DNA from: UBA6170 sp942491385
GTDB lineage: Bacteria > Chloroflexota > Anaerolineae > Anaerolineales > Anaerolineaceae
Direction of reading: 5' to 3'
Assembly (NCBI GenBank): GCA_942491385.1
Contig: CALOAF010000011.1
Location: 1-64,000 of the forward strand
Length of the DNA stretch: 64,000 nucleotides
Shown here: piece by piece, positions 24,745-34,408 of the stretch
How the letters are laid out: every line of letters starts with the position of its first letter
Position numbering within the stretch: position 1 is the first letter of the stretch
The notes under the pieces: generated by a model
What the model was told of the DNA's origin: nothing
The model's database searches: none
What the model saw: only the letters and a program-made list of their open reading frames with translations
Position numbers and translations under genes: made by a program

Positions 24745-25644
24745 TCAGGTACTGAAAACCTTTTTAGGTTGCCATTCCTGTGTTTCTGGATCAAGTTCCA
24801 ATAATCCGATTAATTCACCATCATCACTGATCGCACGCGCCATATTACCCACACCTATTTCTGCAGGGATTCTGCGACCATGGCGTACGATATCTAATTG
24901 TTCAGCGGTTAATTCAATGGCTGGCCAGTCAGATAAGGCTTCCGCTGCAGGGATAACGAAATTTTGCCAGGTGTCATTTTCGAACGCATCTCGCAATTTA
25001 CGCAGGGGTACAGCATCTCGCAAGGTAAAGCGCCCGGATTTTGTTCTTCTTAATCCGATTAGATGCGCGCCACAACCTAATTTCTCACCAAGGTCATGTG
25101 CCAATGAACGCACGTAGGTGCCGGACGAACAATACACATCGATGACAGCTTCTGGTGGTGCCCATTCCAGTAAATCTAGATTATAGACATTAATGGTTCT
25201 TGGTTCGAGATCCACCTCTTCGCCGTTGCGAGCCATATCGTAAGCATGACGCCCTTTCACTTTAACTGAAGAATAGGGGGGTGGAACCTGTTCGATCTGT
25301 CCAACAAAAGATTGCAACACATCGTCAAATTGTTTTTCTGATATATCAACAGAGGTAGTTGCCAAGACGCGACCATCGGCATCGTAAGTATCGGTGGTCG
25401 TTCCTAATTGAATAACAGCCTGGTAGCGCTTATCTGATGCAGAAACATATTCACTTAATCGCACAGCTGGTCCAACCAAAACAACCAGAACCCCAGAAGC
25501 TCGCGGATCTAATGTGCCTGTATGTCCTGCTCTGCGGATATTCGTTCCTTTTCTGACAATCTGAACTACATCATGAGATGTCATTCCTATTGGCTTATCT
25601 ATAACAATTACACCGCTAATTAAATTTTTATTTTCTTTTTCCAT
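24745..25644 (-). CDS. truB: tRNA pseudouridine-55 synthase
   Basis: TruB makes pseudouridine at position 55 in the T-loop of tRNAs. The motif RRAGHTGTLDPRASG contains the catalytic aspartate at residue 46. The opening GVIVIDKPIGMTSHDVV and the later YDADGR and CSSGTYVRSLAHDLG segments are characteristic. The length of 299 residues is normal, with the C-terminal PUA-like extension. The gene lies 34 bases after the DHH phosphoesterase gene. Confidence 0.96.
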   Translation of the reverse strand: MEKENKNLISGVIVIDKPIGMTSHDVVQIVRKGTNIRRAGHTGTLDPRASGVLVVLVGPAVRLSEYVSASDKRYQAVIQLGTTTDTYDADGRVLATTSVDISEKQFDDVLQSFVGQIEQVPPPYSSVKVKGRHAYDMARNGEEVDLEPRTINVYNLDLLEWAPPEAVIDVYCSSGTYVRSLAHDLGEKLGCGAHLIGLRRTKSGRFTLRDAVPLRKLRDAFENDTWQNFVIPAAEALSDWPAIELTAEQLDIVRHGRRIPAEIGVGNMARAISDDGELIGLLELDPETQEWQPKKVFST

Positions 25645-25678
25645 TATTTTTCACTCCCCGGAATGGCCTGGATGAGAT

Positions 25679-26656
25679 TTAAATGAATTTATCATTTTCC
25701 TTATCTTCCATTAATTCAAAAGTTTTTTCAATAACAGTAGCCTGTACATTTTCCAATGATCCTTCAATGTCTGCTCCTGAGGCGGCGGGATGACCACCAC
25801 CACCAAACGTTGTCGCAAGATCGGATACATTAAAGCCTGATTTTCCTCGCCATGAGACTTTCACATGCCCATTTTTTTGCTCAACAAAAAGGATGGTAAT
25901 ATCAGAATCTATGATACTGGATAAGATTGAATTCAAATCTGCATCATCATTACCATTGTATCCAGCATCTTGACGATCATCAATGGATAATGTTGTCCAT
26001 GCCAACCGTTCTTTTCGTTGAAGTTTCTTTAAGGCATAGCCCCAATAGATTAACTGATCAAAATTCTTATTCGTCAATGCCTGTTGGTATATTTCAGGCA
26101 ACATAGCGCCTTTATCCATCAGACTTGCTGCTATTCGCATGGCTTTAGATGACATGTTGGAAGTCCGAAAACCTATCGTATCGGTGATTAAGCCGGTCAT
26201 TAGTAGTGAGGCCGTCTCGGCATCGGAAGGCAATCCCCAATTTTCTAAATTTTCTGCTATTAAAGCGCAGGTAGCAACAGAATCAGGGTCATTTAGATTA
26301 TATTTACCAAATAAAGTGTTGGTAATGTGGTGATCGATGTTTAAAGTAATTTCTCGGTCTCCAAATATTCCGCCGGATCGGTCCATATCAGAAATATCCA
26401 GACTGATCGTCATATCAAATTGTTGATCTTTCGGTATAGACCTCTTTACCAGGTTGGCTCCAAACAGATAATGGAAATTTGAAGGTACTCCATCACTCAA
26501 AGCCATAAAAACTTTTTTACCTGATTTTATTAACGCATTGCCGAGACCTAAAAGTGATCCAACAGCATCTCCATCTGGTCGAATATGGGAAGCAACAAGC
26601 ACTGAATTTGCGCCCGTGAAGAGACTTCGAATAGTTTTATGAGATAGCGTCGTCAT
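25679..26656 (-). CDS. nrnA: DHH-family phosphoesterase (NrnA-like nano-RNase/pAp phosphatase)
   Basis: NrnA-type enzymes degrade very short RNAs and often dephosphorylate 3'-phosphoadenosine 5'-phosphate. Residues 22-34 give ASHIRPDGDAVGS with metal ligands His24, Asp28 and Asp30; LDISD lies near residues 86-90; and the DHH signature is at 108-110. The C-terminal DHHA1 domain ends with GGGGHPAASG. The 325-residue length fits. It overlaps rbfA by 20 bases and sits in the typical rbfA-DHH-truB order. Some relatives hydrolyse cyclic-di-AMP-derived pApA, which is relevant because two c-di-AMP receptor-like genes occur in this window; that link is inference. Confidence 0.9.
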   Translation of the reverse strand: MTTLSHKTIRSLFTGANSVLVASHIRPDGDAVGSLLGLGNALIKSGKKVFMALSDGVPSNFHYLFGANLVKRSIPKDQQFDMTISLDISDMDRSGGIFGDREITLNIDHHITNTLFGKYNLNDPDSVATCALIAENLENWGLPSDAETASLLMTGLITDTIGFRTSNMSSKAMRIAASLMDKGAMLPEIYQQALTNKNFDQLIYWGYALKKLQRKERLAWTTLSIDDRQDAGYNGNDDADLNSILSSIIDSDITILFVEQKNGHVKVSWRGKSGFNVSDLATTFGGGGHPAASGADIEGSLENVQATVIEKTFELMEDKENDKFI

Positions 26657-27047
26657 TCAGGTCAACTTCCTCATTTGCATCTGAGAGATTAAGGCTTTCC
26701 TCATCCCGAATGGTTGCCAGGATCTCCTCAATACGATCTGCCCGCTCTGGAGTCGGATCCCAATAGAAACGTAATCTCGGGAATGAGCGTAATTCAACGC
26801 GGTTGGCTAATAGTTTGCGGATATAGCTACTGGCGCTCTCAAAGCCCTGTAAAACCTCTTTGGAGCGTTCACTACCTTCTAAAGCCGAAACATAAATTGA
26901 GGCAAACGCTAATTCCCGATCTATTTTAACATCTGTTATTGTCACCCCAGATAACCTGGGGTCAGAAATTTCCTGACGGACTAACATTTCAGAAATTTCC
27001 TGTTGAATTCGATCGCTAATTTTTTTCAACCGTAATTTTGATGGCAT
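26637..27047 (-). CDS. rbfA: 30S ribosome-binding factor A
   Basis: RbfA binds the immature 30S subunit and helps processing of 16S rRNA. The 136-residue protein has the KH-like fold with the family's conserved pieces: RISDRIQQEISEMLVRQ-like start, DPRLSGVTITDVKIDREL, and LRSFPRLRFYWDPTPERADRIEEIL. The acidic tail EEVDLNDDA is common. It starts 15 bases after infB ends and overlaps the next gene by 20 bases. Confidence 0.95.
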   Translation of the reverse strand: MPSKLRLKKISDRIQQEISEMLVRQEISDPRLSGVTITDVKIDRELAFASIYVSALEGSERSKEVLQGFESASSYIRKLLANRVELRSFPRLRFYWDPTPERADRIEEILATIRDEESLNLSDANEEVDLNDDAIS

Positions 27048-27062
27048 TTTCTTCCTCGCATT

Positions 27063-28847
27063 CTAATTTTCAGTTGAAAGTTCTTTGGTAAAGCACAATA
27101 TAGTGTCACCTACTTCATACTCTGAAAATCCTTTTAGTCCTATGCCACATTCAAAACCAGTACGTACTTCACGAACATCGTCTTTTTCATGTTTTAAGGA
27201 GGAGATTTCTCCTTCATGGACTACTTCTTCATTTCGAACCACACGCGCTTTCGCATTTCTTCGAAATTCTCCTGCCATAATTCTACAACCTGCAATTGTG
27301 CCAATTTTTTGAATTCTAAAGATGGCAAGGACATCAGCTTTCCCCAGGATTACTTCAACATACTCAGGCTCAAGCATACCCTTTAACGCTTTTTCTACAT
27401 CTTCGATCAGGCGATAAATGATTTTATACATTCGAATGGATACACCCTCAGTCTCTGCCATTCGTTTTGCGGCAGAATCCGCGGTGACGTTGAACCCAAC
27501 AATGATTGCTTGCGAAGCACTAGCTAACATGACATCATTTTCACTTATATTACCCGTCTCTGCATGCAGTATATTGATACTGATTTCTTTGCTTGCCAAA
27601 TCATTAAGTGAATTCTTGATTGGTTCTAGAGAGCCCTGAACATCAGCCTTGATGATCAGACGCAATTCCTTCTCCTCGCCAGACTGAACCCGACTGAATA
27701 ATTCTTCCAAAGTAGCTTTGGGAGATGAAAAGCGTGAATCTTTCTCTGCAATTTTTCTTTCGGTAACAATTGACATTGCTTTTTTGGTTGATCCAACGAC
27801 CTTAAAGACATCACCTGCTTGTGGAACATCGTTCATGCCCATAATTAGGATCGGGGTGGAAGGTCCAGCTTTGCGAATGGGTTTATTTTTATAATCAAAC
27901 ATCGCACGAATACGCCCATAGGAACTACCAGCCACCACAATATCGCCGGCATTCACAGTGCCATTCTGAACCAATAAAGTTGCCATGACACCCTTTGACT
28001 TGTCGATTTCTGCTTCAATGATGGTACCAATTTTTTCCCCATTAGGGTTCGCCTGGATCGACATGCCTTCTGCCGTCAACAAAATTGCTTCCAGAAGATC
28101 TTCAATACCTGTTCTTTGCTTGGCAGAAACAGGAACAACCATTGTGTCTCCATCCCAATCATCCGGAACCAAACCATTTTCGGATAATTGTTTTTTGGCA
28201 AACTCAGGATTTGCATCAGGCCGATCAATCTTATTGAGTGCTACGATGATCGGAACTCTGGCAGCTTTTGCGTGAGCAATCGCTTCTTTGGTTTGAGGCA
28301 TAACGCCATCATCAGCTGCTACTACCAGAATAACAATATCAGCTCCCTGGGCTCCTCTGGATCGCATTGCTGTAAAGGCAGCGTGCCCTGGCGTGTCTAA
28401 AAATGTAACTAATTGTCCGTTATGTTCAACCTGATAGGAAGCGATATGTTGTGTGATTCCACCAGCCTCGCCACCGGCCACATTTGTGTGACGAATTGCG
28501 TCCAGCAAAGTAGTTTTTCCGTGATCTACATGTCCAAGGATAGTTACCACAGGTGGGCGATTTACCAGTTCTTTTGGATTTTCATCCAAGATCATTTTGC
28601 GCCACATTGGGATCTGGCCTTCTTCAGAAATTTCTTCTTCTTCATAGGTCTCGACAGTGGCTTCATAACCAAGCTCTGAGGCAACGATAGCTGCAGTATC
28701 AAAATCAACTTGTTGATTGATATTGGCCATAACACCATTTGCCATTAATACTTTAATAATTTGAATCGGGCTGGTTTCCAATAGTTGAGCCAGCTCGCGA
28801 ACAATAATACTATTTGGTAAAACAATTGTTTTTATATTTTCGCTCAT
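27063..28847 (-). CDS. infB: Translation initiation factor IF-2
   Basis: IF-2 is the GTPase that brings initiator tRNA to the 30S subunit. The short N-terminal region (1-95) holds one IF2-N module (IVRELAQLLETSPIQIIKVLM). The G domain has GHVDHGKT at 105-112, DTPGHAAF, and NKID; domains II-IV follow. At 594 residues it is a short form lacking the long repetitive N-terminus of enteric IF-2. GGAGG precedes the ATG. A 106-base gap separates it from rnpM. Confidence 0.97.
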   Translation of the reverse strand: MSENIKTIVLPNSIIVRELAQLLETSPIQIIKVLMANGVMANINQQVDFDTAAIVASELGYEATVETYEEEEISEEGQIPMWRKMILDENPKELVNRPPVVTILGHVDHGKTTLLDAIRHTNVAGGEAGGITQHIASYQVEHNGQLVTFLDTPGHAAFTAMRSRGAQGADIVILVVAADDGVMPQTKEAIAHAKAARVPIIVALNKIDRPDANPEFAKKQLSENGLVPDDWDGDTMVVPVSAKQRTGIEDLLEAILLTAEGMSIQANPNGEKIGTIIEAEIDKSKGVMATLLVQNGTVNAGDIVVAGSSYGRIRAMFDYKNKPIRKAGPSTPILIMGMNDVPQAGDVFKVVGSTKKAMSIVTERKIAEKDSRFSSPKATLEELFSRVQSGEEKELRLIIKADVQGSLEPIKNSLNDLASKEISINILHAETGNISENDVMLASASQAIIVGFNVTADSAAKRMAETEGVSIRMYKIIYRLIEDVEKALKGMLEPEYVEVILGKADVLAIFRIQKIGTIAGCRIMAGEFRRNAKARVVRNEEVVHEGEISSLKHEKDDVREVRTGFECGIGLKGFSEYEVGDTILCFTKELSTEN

Positions 28848-28953
28848 TTCGCACCTCCAACGCTTCTTTGCACTTATGTGCCAAACTCTTTACGAGCTCA
28901 GGATTGTTGTGCGCTGTTCGAGCTTTTCCATCGATACGTTTCAGCTAAAACAA

Positions 28954-29277
28954 CTACAAAGTCGATCCATTCTGCTCTTCTTCATTTACGTTTTCCGGTA
29001 GTTTCTGCATAAAATCAAGAAGGATTTTCCGGTCTGCGTCTGTTAATTCTATTTTTAATGCATTGGCAAGTTTCCCTTTTAATGCTGCTTGCCAACAGGT
29101 TTTGTGATTGTGAATATATGCTCCACGGCCAGCCATCTTGCTTGTAGGATCAATCGCGATCCCTGTGTCGTTACGAACCACTCTCGTTAGAGTTCGTTTG
29201 GCTTGTACTTCACGACAACCGACACAGGTTCGTTGTGGTACGTGCTTCGGCCGCTTAACCTTCTTTTTTTTCACCAT
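28954..29277 (-). CDS. rnpM: YlxR/RnpM family RNA-binding protein
   Basis: This 107-residue basic protein has the family's signature RTCVGCREVQAKRTLTRVVR, followed by GRGAYIHNHKTCWQAALKGKLANAL. The family (DUF448), formerly YlxR, is found between nusA and infB, as here. In Bacillus subtilis it binds the RNase P RNA. The N-terminus is extremely basic (VKKKKVKRPKH). The gene lies 24 bases after nusA. Confidence 0.93.
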   Translation of the reverse strand: MVKKKKVKRPKHVPQRTCVGCREVQAKRTLTRVVRNDTGIAIDPTSKMAGRGAYIHNHKTCWQAALKGKLANALKIELTDADRKILLDFMQKLPENVNEEEQNGSTL

Positions 29278-29301
29278 CTTCTTTGGTACTTTACCTCAAA
29301 A

Positions 29302-31278
29302 TTATTCCCAGTCGATATCGTCATTGCGTTTATGAATCTTACGATAGATCAGTACATCATCTTCTTCGTTATATTCAACCTTAACCTGACGTTTCTTTTT
29401 CTTGTCCTTTTTCTTTTTGGCTTTCTTGTCATCGGTGAGTTCTTCTTCCTCATCTTCCACAAAAGGAATTTGAATATTCGTGGATTGAAGGGCGAAAAGC
29501 TCATCGAATGAAAGTTCTTCATCTTGAGTAGTCTCAGTCTCGTCTTCAGCTTCTTCGACGATGGGTTTGTCTACCACTCTTTCTGAAACTACTTCCACCT
29601 GTCCAATTTCAGCTTCGGTTATCTCTGTATCGAGAACAGGTTCTATAACTTCCTCTGATTCCGCTTCAATTTCGGATTCATCTATGACAGTTTCAGCTTC
29701 TTCTAATGTTTCTACAAGTTGTTCAGTTGCAGGTTCAGTTTCTTGTTCATTTGCTGCAATTTCAGCCAATTCAGAAGCTAGGATTTCAGGCAAAGATTCC
29801 ATCAATTCTTGAATTGAATTCATTGCTTTTGGACCAATACCATTTAATCGCAGAATATCATCTGGAGCTTGGAACATTTTTATAACTAATTCTGCAATTG
29901 TATTAAAACCAGCTTCCTGTAAGATGTAATTAACATGTTCAGGTAACGATGAATCCAGAATGGTAGTATCGGAGAAACTTGGTGGAATTTGCGCCTGCAG
30001 AGCTTCCATTCTACTTCTTTCAGCTTCTTCTTCTAATTTGCTGCGAATGAATGTACGCGTCTCAACTCTTTCAATGAATTTGTTGAGGAAATCATAATTC
30101 TCAATATTAAGAATGCCACCACCGGATTTTTTGGCCAATAATTCTTCCACTTTGACCATATTATCCTTTTCATTAGCAGCCATCTCAGCCATTCCTTGAT
30201 CTTTCTGTAAGCGATAAAGAGAGTCGCTGGATGCTTCCTGGACACTTTTTATGTCAATTCTCCATCCGGTCAATTTGGCAGCCAGGCGGGCATTCTGTCC
30301 GTCGCGGCCAATTGCCAGGCTAAGTTGATCTTCAGGCACCACCACAGTTGCAGTTTTTCCACCTTCAGAATATTCATTCAGATAGACGCCACTCACTTTG
30401 GCTGGGCTTATCGCGCGTGCGATAAATTGAGATGGATCCTGATGCCATTCAATTACATCAATCTTCTCATCGTGAAGTTCACGCACAATCGCCTGAATTC
30501 TAACGCCACGTAAACCCACACAAGCACCAACTGGGTCAATCCCCGATTGTGTGGCTGAAACAGCCACCTTGGCTCGTTGTCCAGGTTCACGGGTGATGGA
30601 ACGAATTTCTACGATACCATGATAAATTTCTGGTACTTCGGTTTCTAATAATCGCCGCAGGAAATTTCTATGGGTACGAGAAAGTAAAATCTGTGGCCCC
30701 CGATTGCTATCTTTCACTTCTGCAACGAGGGTGCGGACTCGATCGTGAACGTGGAATCGTTCTCCAGGTATCATATCTTTGCGTAACATGGTGCCTTCGG
30801 CTTTCATTTCCAGACCGATTGTCAGGCCTTGTGCGTTACTAGCCTGAACCACACCAGAGATAATTTCACCGATCTGGTCAGCATAATGATCTAATTGAGC
30901 TTGTCGTTCAGCGTCCCGAATTCTTTGTTGAATTACCTGGCGAGCAGTTTGGGCTGCAACACGCCCGAAATTTTTAGGTGTGCTTTCTACGGATACCATC
31001 ATTCCTAATTCGGTTTCACTGTCGAATCGCTGGGCTTCCTCCAGGGTAACTTCAGTTCGTTCATCCTGAACGTCTTCGACAACTTCTTTTTCAGCAAATA
31101 TGGTAACTTTTCCGGTTTCCATATCGACTTTTGCATCAATTATTTGCGCTTGTGAAGCATTAACAGATCTTCTATAAGCAGATACCATAGCTGACTCAAG
31201 CGCTTTGATAATTATTTCACGCGGAAGACCTTTTTCTTCCAGCACTTCATTGAATGCAAGTGTAAATTCGTTTCTCAT
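29302..31278 (-). CDS. nusA: Transcription termination/antitermination factor NusA
   Basis: NusA binds RNA polymerase and controls pausing and termination. The ATG at 31276-31278 (MRNEFTLAFNEV) is preferred over the upstream frame start at 31299. The order is the N-terminal polymerase-binding domain, S1 domain (about 125-195), two KH domains (with GIDPVGACVGLRG and AIGRDGQNARLAAKL) and a helix-hairpin-helix module (NGIGPKAM). A long tail, very rich in Glu and then in Lys (KAKKKKDKKKKRQVKVEY), ends the protein. The tail adds roughly 150 residues to the core. It is the first gene of the nusA-rnpM-infB-rbfA-nrnA-truB-ribF-thyX unit; rimP, which usually precedes nusA, is absent. Confidence 0.96.
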   Translation of the reverse strand: MRNEFTLAFNEVLEEKGLPREIIIKALESAMVSAYRRSVNASQAQIIDAKVDMETGKVTIFAEKEVVEDVQDERTEVTLEEAQRFDSETELGMMVSVESTPKNFGRVAAQTARQVIQQRIRDAERQAQLDHYADQIGEIISGVVQASNAQGLTIGLEMKAEGTMLRKDMIPGERFHVHDRVRTLVAEVKDSNRGPQILLSRTHRNFLRRLLETEVPEIYHGIVEIRSITREPGQRAKVAVSATQSGIDPVGACVGLRGVRIQAIVRELHDEKIDVIEWHQDPSQFIARAISPAKVSGVYLNEYSEGGKTATVVVPEDQLSLAIGRDGQNARLAAKLTGWRIDIKSVQEASSDSLYRLQKDQGMAEMAANEKDNMVKVEELLAKKSGGGILNIENYDFLNKFIERVETRTFIRSKLEEEAERSRMEALQAQIPPSFSDTTILDSSLPEHVNYILQEAGFNTIAELVIKMFQAPDDILRLNGIGPKAMNSIQELMESLPEILASELAEIAANEQETEPATEQLVETLEEAETVIDESEIEAESEEVIEPVLDTEITEAEIGQVEVVSERVVDKPIVEEAEDETETTQDEELSFDELFALQSTNIQIPFVEDEEEELTDDKKAKKKKDKKKKRQVKVEYNEEDDVLIYRKIHKRNDDIDWE

Positions 31279-31320
31279 TTCTTGGCTTTTCTCCCACAAA
31301 AAAAATACTTACTAAATAAG

Positions 31321-31343
31321 AAAAGTGGGGGTTGCCCACTTTT
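31321..31343 (-). promoter_or_regulatory. Leader hairpin upstream of nusA
   Basis: AAAAGTGGG (31321-31329) and CCCACTTTT (31335-31343) form a perfect 9-bp stem around five bases. It lies in the 5' leader of the nusA transcript, 43 nt upstream of the chosen start codon. Reading leftward it is followed, after about 14 bases, by a run of eight T. It may be an attenuator or an RNA-stability element. Confidence 0.5.
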
Positions 31344-31377
31344 CGTCGAGGTCTACAATTTCCATAATGCAATAGTT

Positions 31378-31406
31378 ATTTTACCATAATCATTTTTTCT
31401 AATCAA
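31378..31406 (-). promoter_or_regulatory. Promoter of the nusA operon
   Basis: Reading leftward, TTGATT (plus 31401-31406) and TAAAAT (plus 31378-31383) are 17 bp apart, and TGG directly precedes the -10 box, making it an extended -10 promoter. Transcription would start near 31371, leaving a leader of about 90 nt that contains the hairpin at 31321-31343. Confidence 0.65.
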
Positions 31407-31530
31407 GGATTTTGCATTGAAAGATTATTTAAAGTTGATATTTATACATGGATAAGAATTTTTCTTATAGAATTTATGATGATGGTTATTATTTGGTCAT
31501 TTTTTCCACCTTTTTTTATTGGAGGCAGCT

Positions 31531-33132
31531 ATGTCGGATTATTTATGGTGGCGTGATGGGGTTATTTATCAGATTTATCCACGTTCATTTATGGACACCA
31601 ATGATGATGGGATAGGTGATCTGCCAGGCATCACACAAAAACTGGATTATTTAAAGGAGTTAGGTATTGATGCGATCTGGTTATCCCCTTTGTACACCAG
31701 TCCCGATGTTGATTTTGGGTATGATGTCGCAAATTACCGGGAAATTGATTTGAAATATGGAGGTATGTCAGCCTTTGATCAATTCATGAAAGAAACTCAT
31801 GCCCGGAACATCCGTGTAATTATGGATCTGGTTCTAAACCATACATCTGACCAACATGAATGGTTTCAACAATCTAAATTATCGAAAGAAAACCCCTACC
31901 ATGATTGGTATATCTGGAAAAAAGCCAGCGATGGTGGCAAAGTGCCCAATAATTGGAAATCCCGTTTCGGGGGTAGTGGCTGGGAGTGGGATAGCAAAAC
32001 CGAAGAGTACTATTTTCACATGTTCTTTAATCAACAGGCCGATTTAAATTGGCGAAATCCGAAGGTTTTTAATGAAATCCTGGATATGATTAAATACTGG
32101 TTGGAAAAAGGTGTGGATGGTTTTCGTCTAGATGTGTTTAATGCTTATTTTAAGGATATTGATTTTAGAAATAACCCTTATAAAATTGGTTTCACAAAAT
32201 TTGATCAACAAAAACACATTTACGATTTAGATCAACCAGAAATGTTTGATTTTCTCCAACAATTTCGTCAATTATTAGACTCCTATCCTGAGCGTTATTC
32301 GGTTGGGGAAACTTTTATGGGGGATTATCACACTGCTGCAAAATATATGGGGGATCAGGCGTTACATGCTGCTTTTGATTTTTCTTTCATCAATAATCGC
32401 TATAAAGCTTCCTCATTTTATAAATCTATTCAACAATGGGAAAATGTTCTCGATCAAAGAGGTTGGCCAAATTATTTTCTCAATAATCATGATGATCCCC
32501 GTTCTGCAAGCCGCTACACCAGAGGTGAAGATGATGAGCGCCTGAAAGTGTTAGCGACGATGTTATTGACATTGAGAGGAACACCTTTTTTATATTATGG
32601 GGAAGAGATTGGTATGCGCGATATACCTGTGCGTAGAAAATCGGATGTGCTTGACCCGGTAGGCAGACATTTTTGGCCTTTCTACAAAGGACGGGATGGT
32701 TGCCGTTCCCCTATGCAGTGGACCGCTGATCAAAATGCCGGGTTTTCCGGGACTCAACCCTGGTTACCTGTGCACCCCAATCATAAATGGAGGAATGTTG
32801 AATTGCAACAATGTGATCAGGATTCACTCCTGAATTACTATAAAAAAATTATTAAAATCAGAAAAACGACACCTGCCCTCCAAAAAGGGATGTATTTACC
32901 GATTACATATGAACCGCGCAAGATTTTAGCGTATACACGACAGACATCTCAGCAAACGGCATTAATTGCGCTTAACTTTAGTAAAAGGAACGTTGGCTTG
33001 GTTTTAAGTTCCCAATTTTTAACCGGAGATTGGAAGTTGTTGATCAGTAATAAAAGGGATTCATTCCCTATCATCAGGGATCGAAAAATCATGTTAGAAG
33101 GGAATGAAGCCCTGGTAATCCTTCAGGGTTGA
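31531..33132 (+). CDS. GH13 alpha-glucosidase (oligo-1,6-glucosidase type)
   Basis: A cytoplasmic glycosidase releasing glucose from short alpha-glucans or sucrose-like sugars. The ATG at 31531 is right because GGAGG lies at 31521-31525, between it and the TTG that opens the frame. The (beta/alpha)8 barrel has the GH13 catalytic set: nucleophile Asp201 (DGFRLDV), acid Glu260 (VGETF) and the stabiliser Asp321 (NNHDDPR). The opening WWRDGVIYQIYPRSFMDTNDDGIGDL and the C-terminal beta domain agree with subfamilies 17/23/31. It could equally act on isomaltose or maltose. It stands alone, divergent from the nusA operon and convergent with the Ldh-type gene. No sugar transporter is adjacent. Confidence 0.9.
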   Translation: MSDYLWWRDGVIYQIYPRSFMDTNDDGIGDLPGITQKLDYLKELGIDAIWLSPLYTSPDVDFGYDVANYREIDLKYGGMSAFDQFMKETHARNIRVIMDLVLNHTSDQHEWFQQSKLSKENPYHDWYIWKKASDGGKVPNNWKSRFGGSGWEWDSKTEEYYFHMFFNQQADLNWRNPKVFNEILDMIKYWLEKGVDGFRLDVFNAYFKDIDFRNNPYKIGFTKFDQQKHIYDLDQPEMFDFLQQFRQLLDSYPERYSVGETFMGDYHTAAKYMGDQALHAAFDFSFINNRYKASSFYKSIQQWENVLDQRGWPNYFLNNHDDPRSASRYTRGEDDERLKVLATMLLTLRGTPFLYYGEEIGMRDIPVRRKSDVLDPVGRHFWPFYKGRDGCRSPMQWTADQNAGFSGTQPWLPVHPNHKWRNVELQQCDQDSLLNYYKKIIKIRKTTPALQKGMYLPITYEPRKILAYTRQTSQQTALIALNFSKRNVGLVLSSQFLTGDWKLLISNKRDSFPIIRDRKIMLEGNEALVILQG

Positions 33133-33136
33133 TAAA

Positions 33137-34252
33137 TTAATCACCTGCTTGGGCAGTGTCTATCTCTTTCTCACTCAATGCGTGCAAATCGAAAGCTACG
33201 CCTACGGATTCGCCAGCAGACTGCAATGATTTAACAACTCCTTCCAGGAGCGGGATGCCATCTTTTTTATACTTGTCTGTGCGTTCAAATTCTTTTTCAC
33301 CATGGATATATATGCGCTCTTGACCAACTGCTTTTTCTGCTGTTTTTAATTGTTGGAAGAGGGTATCCATATCATGTTTGAATTCATCCGGTTCCCGAAA
33401 GGCATCCAGGCGCATGGCAGCAAAAAAATGTCCCACATTAGCATTTGCCAATTGACTGGGATCGGAGACATTTTTTCCGAACGCTGCACCGGAAAGTACA
33501 CCTGAAAAAATATCTACCCAGAGCGCTAAACCGTAACCTTTGTACCCACGTAATATTTCGGGACCACCTAGAGGGAATAAAGCACCCCCATCCAGTACTG
33601 ATTTGGGGTTTGAAGTAGGATTTCCTTCAGAGTCTATTGCCCAACCCTCTGGAATTGGATCACCGGCTTTATCAAAAACTGTCACTTTCCCAATTGGCAC
33701 GATACTGGTAGCCATGTCCAAAACAAATGGTTTTTCATTTAATGCAGGAGCAGCAACCGCGATGGGGTTGGTGCCTAATAATCGGTTCCTGCCAAATGTA
33801 GGTGCTACCAGTGGTTGGGAGTTAGTGAAACTGATTCCGATCATGTCCTGTTCCAAAGCCATCATGGCGTAATATCCCGCAATGCCGTAATGATTACTGT
33901 TGCGGACCGTTACCATGGCCACACCGGATTTACTGGCTTTTTCAATACAGTGGTACATTGCGTCTTTTCCAGCCACCTGACCCAATCCGTTTTTTCCGTC
34001 CAATGCTAATGAAGCAGGGGTTTCACGCAATACTTCGTTATTTGCTAAGGGATTGATTAACCCTTTTTGAAGACGACTTCCATAGTAAGTTTGCAACCGG
34101 ACAATGCCATGAGAGCTAACCCCACGCAAATCCGCTGCTTGTAAAATATCAGCCGTGATTTCTGCCCGACCTCTCGGAACACCCAATTTTATGAAAAAAC
34201 GAACCATAAAATCAAAAAGTTCTTCAGCTCTGTAAACAAATGCTTTTGCCAT
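33137..34252 (-). CDS. Ldh-family NAD(P)-dependent oxidoreductase (malate/lactate dehydrogenase YlbC type)
   Basis: This family (Ldh_2) contains malate, L-lactate, ureidoglycolate and related 2-hydroxy-acid dehydrogenases. It is unrelated to the Rossmann-fold lactate dehydrogenases. Recognisable features are the start with RAEITADILQAADLRGVSSHGIVRL, the catalytic-histidine segment TVRNSNHYGIAGYYAMMA, NPIAVAAP and DMATSIVPIGKV, and GYKGYGLALWVDIFSGVLSGAAFG. Substrate cannot be inferred. The ATG at 34252 has GAGGTG just before it; the GTG at 34258 overlaps that site. The gene stands alone; an extended -10-like TGCTATAAA lies about 50 bases upstream. Confidence 0.9.
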   Translation of the reverse strand: MAKAFVYRAEELFDFMVRFFIKLGVPRGRAEITADILQAADLRGVSSHGIVRLQTYYGSRLQKGLINPLANNEVLRETPASLALDGKNGLGQVAGKDAMYHCIEKASKSGVAMVTVRNSNHYGIAGYYAMMALEQDMIGISFTNSQPLVAPTFGRNRLLGTNPIAVAAPALNEKPFVLDMATSIVPIGKVTVFDKAGDPIPEGWAIDSEGNPTSNPKSVLDGGALFPLGGPEILRGYKGYGLALWVDIFSGVLSGAAFGKNVSDPSQLANANVGHFFAAMRLDAFREPDEFKHDMDTLFQQLKTAEKAVGQERIYIHGEKEFERTDKYKKDGIPLLEGVVKSLQSAGESVGVAFDLHALSEKEIDTAQAGD

Positions 34253-34408
34253 CGCCACCTCAAACAGATTTGGATCATCAGTCGACCTTAGTGTAGTATT
34301 TTATAGCACAAAAGCGATGAACTCTTGTATGGACTCATCTGCATAATTTGGCATTGTATATATAATTTTTAGAATCAAGCTAAAAAGCTATTGATACAGT
34401 CTCAACAG

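Noticed and set aside
28860..28953. Short open frame between rnpM and infB, minus strand (about 40 codons)
   Set aside because: No start with a ribosome-binding site, no recognisable motif, and it runs into infB in a different frame.
31519..31530. TTG at 31519 as start of the alpha-glucosidase
   Set aside because: The GGAGG site lies after this TTG and at the right distance from the ATG at 31531.
33110..33129. CCCTG/CAGGG hairpin at the end of the alpha-glucosidase gene as terminator
   Set aside because: Only five base pairs, no T run, and it lies within the coding sequence.
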